A stretch of 64,000 bases of DNA from Paenibacillus silvestris (GTDB lineage Bacteria > Bacillota > Bacilli > Paenibacillales > NBRC-103111), in the NCBI RefSeq assembly GCF_009882985.1, contig NZ_WTUZ01000040.1:620001-684000 (forward strand), read 5' to 3'. Below, one piece after another: positions 43,793-50,895 of this stretch. Positions within the stretch are counted from its first letter, which is position 1; each line of letters opens with the position of its first letter. Position numbers and translations under genes: made by a program. Below the pieces are notes generated by a model. That model had not been told where the DNA came from. It saw nothing but the letters and a program-made list of their open reading frames with translations, and did not search any database.

Positions 43793-45457
43793 CTATCCGT
43801 GCTTTTTAAATCTTGAAAATAAGGAAGGTTTCGTTTTCAAATTTTCGTTAACATCAAATCGATTACCTGGTAGGATCTCTTTAATAAGGGGGGACAATGC
43901 TATCTTTAATTGTTGCAACACCTCAGGGCGATCCTGAATGCACTCCCCTTTCCAGACGGCACGCACGACTTCAGACCGAGGCAGTTCAGGTATCGTGCAC
44001 AACGGAGAGGCTGGAAGCGACGCCATCCATTCCTTACGAAAGTGATTTTGCATGCTGCCATTTGCAACATAATGTACTTTTTTCCCACGCTGCATATAGG
44101 AATCAAACCGTTCGAAATGCGCTCGTGAACTGGGCCGATTGCATTTTCCTGGGGAAGCATCGAGAACAACGACAATTTCATCTGCACTATGACAGAGTTC
44201 TTGCACAGAAGGATGCTCCCACTGAGTCGATACGTCCCATATGACGATTGGCTTTTTGATTGTATGCAGAAGCTTAAAAGAGTCTGCTGGCTGCCAATCT
44301 CCATGATACCCGTCAGGATGAACAGGAAACCACGTTGAGAGGCCATTTTCCCATGAAGTTATAGGAATTAAGCTATAATCTTGCTCCCTTAGAGAAGTAG
44401 CAGCAAATTTGTAGGCCTCAGGAGCTTTCAAATCACCATATAGAAGCATGTACAAGTCAGGTTCGATGGTCGGCTGCTCAACAAGTGCATTAGGAACCTG
44501 ATTGGCGTTCAAAATTCTTGCCAAAGTAACTGCCAAGAATGTCGATCCGACACCTGCAAAAAGACCTCCGACTACAATTAATTTATCTTTGAGCAGCAAT
44601 GGATTGGCAGGTTTTTGAATATTCATAGGTTGATCTGCATCGGGGTAAATGGAGCGAAGGCGCATCTTCACTTCCATGGCGGATTGGCAGCGGTGTTGAG
44701 GATTTTCTTGGAGGAGTAATTGTACCGTAGTAGTAAGAGCTTCTGGGAGCCCTGGATTTAATTGTTCCAAAGTTTTATGAGTGACATAAGCGTACTGACC
44801 ACCCGTTAATAAGTAATACAGCATGGCACCCAGCGAATATAAATCGGAACGCGAATCAGTTTGTAAGCCCATAAATTGCTCAGGAGCAGCAAAGCCTATT
44901 GTCCCCATTTGCATCGTATCGGTCTGTTTGCCTTGTGTGAAATGCCTCGCAACACCAAAATCAATTAACCGAACTTGCGACTCCTCGTTCAGCATAATAT
45001 TAGAGGGTTTGAGATCCCGATATATGATTGGACGAGGCTGGAAAGTATGGAGATAATGCAGCATATCGCATAGTTGGAACGCAATTTGGACGATTTGGAC
45101 AGTTGGAAGTTCTCGCCGTTTCTCTTCAAACAAATCTTGCAGCGTTGGTCCTTGTATATAATCCATTACCAAAAAACCTGTTCCATCTTCCGTTGTAAAA
45201 TAATCAACCAGCTGCGGCAGTTGGGGATGATGAAGCCGTGCAAGCATTTCTGCTTCCTCCAGGAACGATGCTCCCTCTTGCTCCATTGGCAGGATTTCCT
45301 TAACAGCCCACTTCTTTCCCTTTAATTTCAGATCTTCTGCTAAGTAAACTTGACTCATTCCTCCCTGCCCTAGCAATGATTCCATACGGTATCTTCCGCC
45401 GATACAGGTTCCAATCCAATTCTTCTTAGAATTTGCGATAAAAAAAGCCCCCTTCAT
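43793..45457 (-). CDS. Ser/Thr protein kinase fused to degenerate P-loop (ParA-like) domain
   Basis: A 554-residue protein with no membrane segment in the kinase part. Kinase motifs: GQGGMSQVYLAED (Gly loop), WAVKEI (Lys53), IIYRDLKPSN (Asp148; Tyr replaces the usual His), IDFGVAR (166-172), GFAAPEQ. A second domain (from ~290) begins IVVGGLFAGVGSTFLA: a P-loop-like turn lacking the Walker Lys. The rest resembles CpaE/MinD ATPases. The start at 45457 is within a terminator hairpin and is uncertain; an ATG at 45388 is a shorter option. Possible partner of the FHA protein at 32608-34050 in the Tad locus. Confidence 0.82.
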   Translation of the reverse strand: MKGAFFIANSKKNWIGTCIGGRYRMESLLGQGGMSQVYLAEDLKLKGKKWAVKEILPMEQEGASFLEEAEMLARLHHPQLPQLVDYFTTEDGTGFLVMDYIQGPTLQDLFEEKRRELPTVQIVQIAFQLCDMLHYLHTFQPRPIIYRDLKPSNIMLNEESQVRLIDFGVARHFTQGKQTDTMQMGTIGFAAPEQFMGLQTDSRSDLYSLGAMLYYLLTGGQYAYVTHKTLEQLNPGLPEALTTTVQLLLQENPQHRCQSAMEVKMRLRSIYPDADQPMNIQKPANPLLLKDKLIVVGGLFAGVGSTFLAVTLARILNANQVPNALVEQPTIEPDLYMLLYGDLKAPEAYKFAATSLREQDYSLIPITSWENGLSTWFPVHPDGYHGDWQPADSFKLLHTIKKPIVIWDVSTQWEHPSVQELCHSADEIVVVLDASPGKCNRPSSRAHFERFDSYMQRGKKVHYVANGSMQNHFRKEWMASLPASPLCTIPELPRSEVVRAVWKGECIQDRPEVLQQLKIALSPLIKEILPGNRFDVNENLKTKPSLFSRFKKHG

Positions 45458-45491
45458 CAAGTCATAATTACCTTGATTATAAGAGGGGCTT
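45439..45491 (-). terminator. Terminator after the methyltransferase gene
   Basis: Minus strand AAGCCCCTCTTATAATCAA facing TTGATGAAGGGGGCTT, then seven Ts. It lies 30 bases after the methyltransferase stop and overlaps the assumed kinase start. Confidence 0.85.
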
Positions 45492-45521
45492 ACAAGAAAA
45501 TCTACATTTTTTCCCAAATTA

Positions 45522-46559
45522 CTATGTCTTCTGCAAATAAAGGGTCAATTCCTCACGATTATGAAACAGCTGTTTCGCTTTAATCAGGAAAAGAGAAGGC
45601 TCCAGAATTCGTAAAATATCGCGAACCGTTTGGAATGGTTTCTTATGCATCAGCTTGACCGTAATAATCGCCGTGCCGCCACTTTGCAGTGCGTACAGCA
45701 AATCAGCCACCAAACGCCCCATCTGGCGAGGGTCCCAACTCATATCACAAACAAGCAAGTCAAACTCTTGATCCCGCAGCTTCACATCACTTGCATTTTT
45801 CTTATAAATTTTGAGATTAGGGTTGCCAAGCAGCCTCGGATTCATCGCCGCAGGGTCTATAGCCGTAACTTTCAAGCCGCGCTCTAATAACAAAGAGGTC
45901 CAGCCTCCTGGAGCGGCACCGATATCAAGTGCGGTTCTAGCGATGCTAAAATCAATGCCAAACCGCTGTTCCGCCTCCAAAAGCTTGAATTTGGCGCGTG
46001 AAATTTGGTCCTCTTCCTTCATAAAACGAATGGCTCCGCCAGACCAGTCAGACAAATTGTCAGCTGGTTTAGAGATTCCTACGAACAATTTTTTCGCATT
46101 AATGTAGATGGAAATAACTTGGTCAGCATAACGAACTACCGGTTCAGCATGAACTTCCGAAACAAGTATTTCGTCTAACGCAGCTTTGATTGTAAACGGC
46201 GCGTAGGGTACATCTGCCCGTTCTTCTTTACGCACTTGGATGGCTATTTTCTCACCTGAAAGAATTAGCCCTTCCGCATGGGCATTTTTTAACCAACCTT
46301 TTAAATGTTCAAGGTCCTCATCAGTTCGAGTGATTTCCCACTCTTGCAAAACGGGCTGAATATGTCTAAGAAAAATGGGTTCTTGCTCTTTGATTAATGT
46401 TAAGGCATCTTCCGTACCGGAGGGCACTTCGAATAGAAAAACTTCAGTTGGTACCAGTAATGTAAACTTGGTCAGCGGAAATAATTTACGGATTTCATCC
46501 TGCGCGTACTGCGCAAACCCATGATTCGAAGAGCCAATATATGTCGTAATTTGTGTCAT
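45522..46559 (-). CDS. FtsJ/RlmM-type rRNA methyltransferase
   Basis: A 345-residue SAM-dependent methyltransferase. The C-terminal domain has the SAM loop LDIGAAPGGWTSLLLERG (~209-226), AIDPAAMNP, CDMSWDPRQMG and IITVKLMHKKP, which match RrmJ/FtsJ enzymes with the K-D-K catalytic pattern (Lys in SRAKFKLLE). The N-terminal ~150 residues are a THUMP-like RNA-binding region. Likely target: 23S rRNA 2'-O-ribose, by family. It begins 20 bases after the ABC ATPase gene and ends at a strong terminator. Confidence 0.85.
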   Translation of the reverse strand: MTQITTYIGSSNHGFAQYAQDEIRKLFPLTKFTLLVPTEVFLFEVPSGTEDALTLIKEQEPIFLRHIQPVLQEWEITRTDEDLEHLKGWLKNAHAEGLILSGEKIAIQVRKEERADVPYAPFTIKAALDEILVSEVHAEPVVRYADQVISIYINAKKLFVGISKPADNLSDWSGGAIRFMKEEDQISRAKFKLLEAEQRFGIDFSIARTALDIGAAPGGWTSLLLERGLKVTAIDPAAMNPRLLGNPNLKIYKKNASDVKLRDQEFDLLVCDMSWDPRQMGRLVADLLYALQSGGTAIITVKLMHKKPFQTVRDILRILEPSLFLIKAKQLFHNREELTLYLQKT

Positions 46560-46579
46560 AGCCGCATCCTTTATCTTCT

Positions 46580-47347
46580 TTAATCCAAAACCTTAATCCA
46601 CGGTCGATCCTGAAACCACTCCAGAGCAATATCCACATCAAAAGCTTTGCGGATATTTTCCGGCGTCAGCACATCTTTCTTAGGTCCAGCAGCAATTAAT
46701 TCCCCTTGTTCAATAATGGCAACATGCGTAATTAAAGGAATGATTTCTTCAATATGGTGAGTCACATAGACGACCGTAATGTCTTGTTTACTTAGTTCAT
46801 TCACATCTTTTAAAAAGCGTTCTCTTTCGTATAAATCCAAGCCGGCAGCAGGTTCATCCAAAACTAGAAGTGATGGCTTCATCATTAAAGCCCTGGCAAG
46901 CATCACTTTCTTTCGTTCACCTTGTGACAAACTGCCTAATGTTTGATGAGCCAAATGTAGAATTCGTACCCGCTCCAACATCGCCATTGCGCGATCCAAA
47001 ACCTCTTGCGGGATCTCTTGATAAAATCTGAGATAGGCATACTCCCCAGTAGCGACAACCTCAATGACAGGATCGCTTAGATTAAGCTTTTCCATTAGCG
47101 ATTGAGAGATATAACCTATTCTCTTGCGGACTTCTCTCACATCGCATTGACCATAACGATTACCCAGCACGTCTACAGTTCCCCGACTCGGGAATTCGTA
47201 ACCATTCATCATTTCGAGCAGTGTAGTTTTGCCTGAGCCGTTACGACCTAATAGTACCCAGTGTTCACCTGGATTAATATGTACATTCACATCATTTAAA
47301 ATATGTCGTTCGCCTCGAATAAAATGAATATGCGATAAATGAATCAT
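46580..47347 (-). CDS. ylmA: ABC ATPase, YlmA type
   Basis: A single-domain 255-residue ATPase. Walker A GRNGSGKTT (~34-42), signature LSQGERKKV, Walker B LLVLDEPAAGLD, and H-loop VTHHIEE. It resembles B. subtilis YlmA and the ModF-like stand-alone ATPases; no permease gene is nearby. It sits in a run of minus-strand genes: a receiver-like gene ends 22 bases upstream and the methyltransferase starts 20 bases downstream. Confidence 0.88.
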   Translation of the reverse strand: MIHLSHIHFIRGERHILNDVNVHINPGEHWVLLGRNGSGKTTLLEMMNGYEFPSRGTVDVLGNRYGQCDVREVRKRIGYISQSLMEKLNLSDPVIEVVATGEYAYLRFYQEIPQEVLDRAMAMLERVRILHLAHQTLGSLSQGERKKVMLARALMMKPSLLVLDEPAAGLDLYERERFLKDVNELSKQDITVVYVTHHIEEIIPLITHVAIIEQGELIAAGPKKDVLTPENIRKAFDVDIALEWFQDRPWIKVLD

Positions 47348-47369
47348 AACAGGCTACATTCCTTTCTTC

Positions 47370-47723
47370 TTACACTTCACTTTTGTAGGTTCCTTGTGCA
47401 ATTTGCAGCAGCAAATCGTCCGGAATACGGTGAGGATATAGGTTCATCCCATCAGGTTTGGCGGTATACAGCGTTTGGTACATAGCCGTACAAGCAGCTT
47501 GGCTGGAGGTATGAATATAAATTTTCCGCGGAAATTTCCGCTTCTGAACAAGCCAAATGACAACATCCATGCCTGTTTGCTCGGTAGACCAACCCATATC
47601 ATGATCCAGCGATAAAATATCGACGTCACATTCTTCGAGCAGCAGCAAACACTCCTGTATATTTCTAGCTAGCGTAAATCCTTGGGGACAAGGACGCAGA
47701 TCATCTAAGTATACATGAATCAT
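47370..47723 (-). CDS. Cyclic-phosphate processing receiver-like domain protein
   Basis: 117 residues with the motif IHVYLDDLRPCPQG and ILSLDHDMGW, then MDVVIWLVQ and IYIHTSSQAA. These match the small receiver-like domain proposed to process cyclic phosphates. Stand-alone, no output domain. Function is inferred only from family. It lies between nfo and ylmA. Confidence 0.78.
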   Translation of the reverse strand: MIHVYLDDLRPCPQGFTLARNIQECLLLLEECDVDILSLDHDMGWSTEQTGMDVVIWLVQKRKFPRKIYIHTSSQAACTAMYQTLYTAKPDGMNLYPHRIPDDLLLQIAQGTYKSEV

Positions 47724-47758
47724 GAGCAGATTTCCTTCCCTTCCTGTTCATGCAATCG

Positions 47759-48595
47759 TCAGTCGGCGTTACTTAATAAAGTTTGAACAAGAGATATTTC
47801 CTCAGCGTGTGTACCATTGCTCCCTTTTCCCGTTTCGAGAACAACCGGAATATGCCTTAAAAAGGAAGAACTCAACATCTGCCTAAAGTTATCAAGACCG
47901 ATATGTCCCGATCCAATATTCGCATGACGATCTCTACGCGAGCCAAAAGGATAAAGAGAATCATTCAAATGAACAGCTTTCAGATGGGGGAAATAATCAA
48001 GAATTATGCCTCTAGCTTCCAACTCAGCCCATCCATGGCTCGTCCATAGACCACTGGCAAAAGCATGACACGTATCCAAACAGAAGCCAATTTTCTCTGG
48101 ACGTTGACAAAGCTTACGCACCTGAACCATTTCTTCCAATGTAAGACCAAGCTGAGAACCTTCACCAGCTTGATTCTCAAGCAAAATGAAAGACGCCCCC
48201 TCATAGCCTTGAGTGGCGCTATTCAAACATTGTATTATATTTTTATAACCTTGTAACGGGTCTTTTCCAACATATTTCCCAAAATGCACCACAAGACCAA
48301 CGGATCCGCATGCTTCTGTGATCTCGAGTCCGTTCTTTATCAGGCTAACCATTAAATCGCGCTCAGCAGCATCTGCTGCAGGATTCAGTGGATAAGGTGC
48401 ATGCCCAATAGACAACATATCGTGCTCACGGCAAAACTCAGCACAGGAAGCAGAATCCCGCACATTGAGTATTTTCGTAGATAGGCTCCTCGGATTCATC
48501 GGGAAATATTGAAAAGCTTTAGCCCCCATCGCAAGTGCTGCTTTGGCTGCTCCGCTATATCCGCCCCTTGTACTTACATGCGCACCAACATACAT
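47759..48595 (-). CDS. nfo: Endonuclease IV (deoxyribonuclease IV)
   Basis: AP endonuclease of base-excision repair, 278 residues, a zinc TIM barrel. Metal ligands are visible: VGAHVSTRGG (His5), HFGKYVG (His103), LLENQAGEGSQLG (Glu ~139), CLDTCHAFASG (Asp/His), HLNDSLYPFGSRRDRHANIGSG (split; His), and ETGKGSNG at the end. Overlap of nine-metal-ligand pattern with family is good. It starts 15 bases after the Fpg/Nei gene and is probably cotranscribed. Confidence 0.95.
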   Translation of the reverse strand: MYVGAHVSTRGGYSGAAKAALAMGAKAFQYFPMNPRSLSTKILNVRDSASCAEFCREHDMLSIGHAPYPLNPAADAAERDLMVSLIKNGLEITEACGSVGLVVHFGKYVGKDPLQGYKNIIQCLNSATQGYEGASFILLENQAGEGSQLGLTLEEMVQVRKLCQRPEKIGFCLDTCHAFASGLWTSHGWAELEARGIILDYFPHLKAVHLNDSLYPFGSRRDRHANIGSGHIGLDNFRQMLSSSFLRHIPVVLETGKGSNGTHAEEISLVQTLLSNAD

Positions 48596-48610
48596 GACCC
48601 CTCAGCCCTT

Positions 48611-49420
48611 TCACGATTGACAGTTCGCACAATAAAAGCATTTGCGACTAGAAACTTCTGTCTTCACAAGTGGATGACCACAACGTAAGCAGGGTTCGCC
48701 TTCACGGTCATATACACGGCATTTGGCATCAAACTGCCCTGTCAGCCGATCTCCAACAAATAAGGGTTCATCGATATAGCCGCCATACTGAATGGCTTCG
48801 AGCAGAACTGTACGCATCGCTTGAAATAATCGACTATGCTCCTCACTAGTTAGGGAAGGCAGCTTACGCAGAGGCAAAATACTCGCCATAAAGCAGATCT
48901 CGTCCGAGTAACAGTTCCCAATGCCTGATAAAAAGGATTGATCAACTAAGGTCATTTTCAGATTGCCATTTTTTCCTTTAAGCAGACTCTGAAATCGAGC
49001 AAATGTAAAACTAGGCTCCAAAGGTTCAGGTCCTAATTTACTTAAAACCTTCTCTGCTTCAGGTATGGCGTGCATGTGTAAATATCCTAATCGTAATCCA
49101 ATGAAGTATAAGTGCTGCGAGCCAAAATGGATTACCACCTGCGAAGTCCGGTCCGGTTTCTCCTCCTCCGTCCCATAGAACATCCAGCCCCCAAGCATCA
49201 AATGCAGTAGCAATACTTCCCCAGATCCCAAAAGAAATAGCAAGTGCTTCGCTCTGCGCTCAATTCTTACAATTCGATTGCCGGTCAGCTTCTGGATAAA
49301 GAGCTCCGGATCCACATTCAATGATTTAGGACGCTCAACATCCGCCCCTGTAATTGGAAAGTTCTGGATGAGTCTCGTTAACTGCTGACGATAGGTCTCC
49401 ATCTCCGGTAGCTCGGGCAT
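48611..49420 (-). CDS. Fpg/Nei-family DNA glycosylase
   Basis: A 269-residue DNA glycosylase/AP lyase. Catalytic N-terminus MPELPEMETYRQQL (Pro1 after Met removal, Glu2), a conserved Lys in RRAKHLLFLL (~57), the H2TH motif QSFLSGIGNCYSDEICFMASILP (split), and a C-terminal zinc finger with CRVYDREGEPCLRCGHPL and CFYCANC. The family removes oxidised bases. PEMETY (rather than PEVETVRR) sets it slightly apart from classical MutM. It sits directly upstream of nfo, the next enzyme in base-excision repair. Confidence 0.9.
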   Translation of the reverse strand: MPELPEMETYRQQLTRLIQNFPITGADVERPKSLNVDPELFIQKLTGNRIVRIERRAKHLLFLLGSGEVLLLHLMLGGWMFYGTEEEKPDRTSQVVIHFGSQHLYFIGLRLGYLHMHAIPEAEKVLSKLGPEPLEPSFTFARFQSLLKGKNGNLKMTLVDQSFLSGIGNCYSDEICFMASILPLRKLPSLTSEEHSRLFQAMRTVLLEAIQYGGYIDEPLFVGDRLTGQFDAKCRVYDREGEPCLRCGHPLVKTEVSSRKCFYCANCQS

Positions 49421-49491
49421 GACATATTCTCCTTGCCTTTTCTACCTTGTATATCCAAATGATAGGGAAAGTAAACGGCTGTGAGCAAGAC

Positions 49492-50895
49492 TTAGATTAA
49501 TCCCTCACTCGCGTATATCGGTTTCATCTTGCGAGCTTTGGTTTTCGTTGGTGGCCCTCCGTTTCTTGAAAGGGATCCTTCACGGACATCCGTGTTTTCC
49601 GTTTTTCTTACTTTATTTTTCAAGCGGCTAATGCGCTTCTCTAATGCTTGCTCAATCTCATCCTGTTTCCGATCGCCTCGGTGCAAAGAGCGCCTGCGCC
49701 ATAGTTTGGCCCAAGCCTCCTCTGCATAAAAGATTGCCTGAGACAAATTCTTCTCCCGATGCTCGTAGTACATAGCCAGTTCCAAATAGGGCTCCAATTG
49801 CAGTGCGAGGCTTGCATTCTTGATATCAATCCAACGTTGCCATAGCACAACCGCACGCGAATAATCCCCTTTTTTCTTGTAAAAAGCAGCTAGCTGGAGA
49901 ATGGCCGACTCATGTTCGGATGAATTCGCAGGTTTAGGGTCTTTCATTAACCTAGAAAATAAGTCTTCTAAGAACGTTTCCGCACGAGCAGAACGATCCA
50001 TCTTATCCAGCCAAAGACCTGTTCGATACAGTTCTTCTAATTCCATTAGAGACTCACCTTCAAGCTCCGTGGTTTCAGATGATGTTATCGGTTCGATTTC
50101 TCCGCTTAGCAGCTTGGAAAAATGGATCGACAAAGCTGCTAACGTGACAATATCATGCTCATTATGAACGAATACGCCTTGCAAGACGGATGGATTCTTC
50201 TCCGCCAAGTATTGAAAATATAAGACTGGCGCCATAGAGCCAGGCACATCGTCTACACGTTCAAAGCCTAATCGGCTCTCTTCAACTTTGCTCAGACGGC
50301 ATGAGGGCAGTGTATTCCGCCATAAGCTTCTGGAAGGGTAAAGCAAATCTAACTGTAGAAGCTTCGAATCGTCGAGCTTAAGCCTATTAAGTACATATCG
50401 ATTCTTCAAGATAGGCCAATCAAATGTCCGTCCGTTGTAGGAAACGATATGGGTGAAGCGGTCAAGCAGTTCTTGCAAATACACAAGCATCGCCTGCTCT
50501 TCCGCTGGATTGCGAATCAACAGCTGCTCCACCGTAAACAGCTCGCCGCTGTAATAGCCGATGCCGACCATGAACGGCACATTGCCCGCGCCAACACCGA
50601 GGCCTGTCGTCTCGGTGTCAAAGAAAAGCAGCGCGTCATGCCGAACGGCAGCGCCGTGGTCGTGAAAGCAGACCAGCTGCTGCGCGCAATCGGCCAGCTC
50701 CCGCAGCCGATACTTGCCGTGCACGCTGTCTGTGCCGTACACCCGGCGCCGCATGACGAACGAGCCTCCCGGGCTCGTCTCAATATGGGCGCCGAGCTGC
50801 GCCCATTCGTCGTCTGCCGCAGGCACGGACGGCGTAACGGTCTGCGCCGCCCCGGTACCCCGCAGGCGGCCAAGTCTTTCGCGGAGCCCGCTCAT
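49492..50895 (-). CDS. mrfB: MrfB-type exonuclease (YprB)
   Basis: A 467-residue protein with a DEDD exonuclease domain: LFFDTETTGLGVGAGNVPF (split, first Asp/Glu), THIVSYNGRTFDWPIL (Asp), and DHDIVTLAALSIH-like HNEHDIVTLAALS (Asp). The C-terminal ~150 residues have TPR-like helices. It is the partner of MrfA: its ATG at 50895 overlaps the mrfA stop by 4 bases. In B. subtilis MrfAB removes mitomycin-C adducts. The N-terminal ~50 residues are variable and encoded by GC-rich DNA. Confidence 0.9.
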   Translation of the reverse strand: MSGLRERLGRLRGTGAAQTVTPSVPAADDEWAQLGAHIETSPGGSFVMRRRVYGTDSVHGKYRLRELADCAQQLVCFHDHGAAVRHDALLFFDTETTGLGVGAGNVPFMVGIGYYSGELFTVEQLLIRNPAEEQAMLVYLQELLDRFTHIVSYNGRTFDWPILKNRYVLNRLKLDDSKLLQLDLLYPSRSLWRNTLPSCRLSKVEESRLGFERVDDVPGSMAPVLYFQYLAEKNPSVLQGVFVHNEHDIVTLAALSIHFSKLLSGEIEPITSSETTELEGESLMELEELYRTGLWLDKMDRSARAETFLEDLFSRLMKDPKPANSSEHESAILQLAAFYKKKGDYSRAVVLWQRWIDIKNASLALQLEPYLELAMYYEHREKNLSQAIFYAEEAWAKLWRRRSLHRGDRKQDEIEQALEKRISRLKNKVRKTENTDVREGSLSRNGGPPTKTKARKMKPIYASEGLI

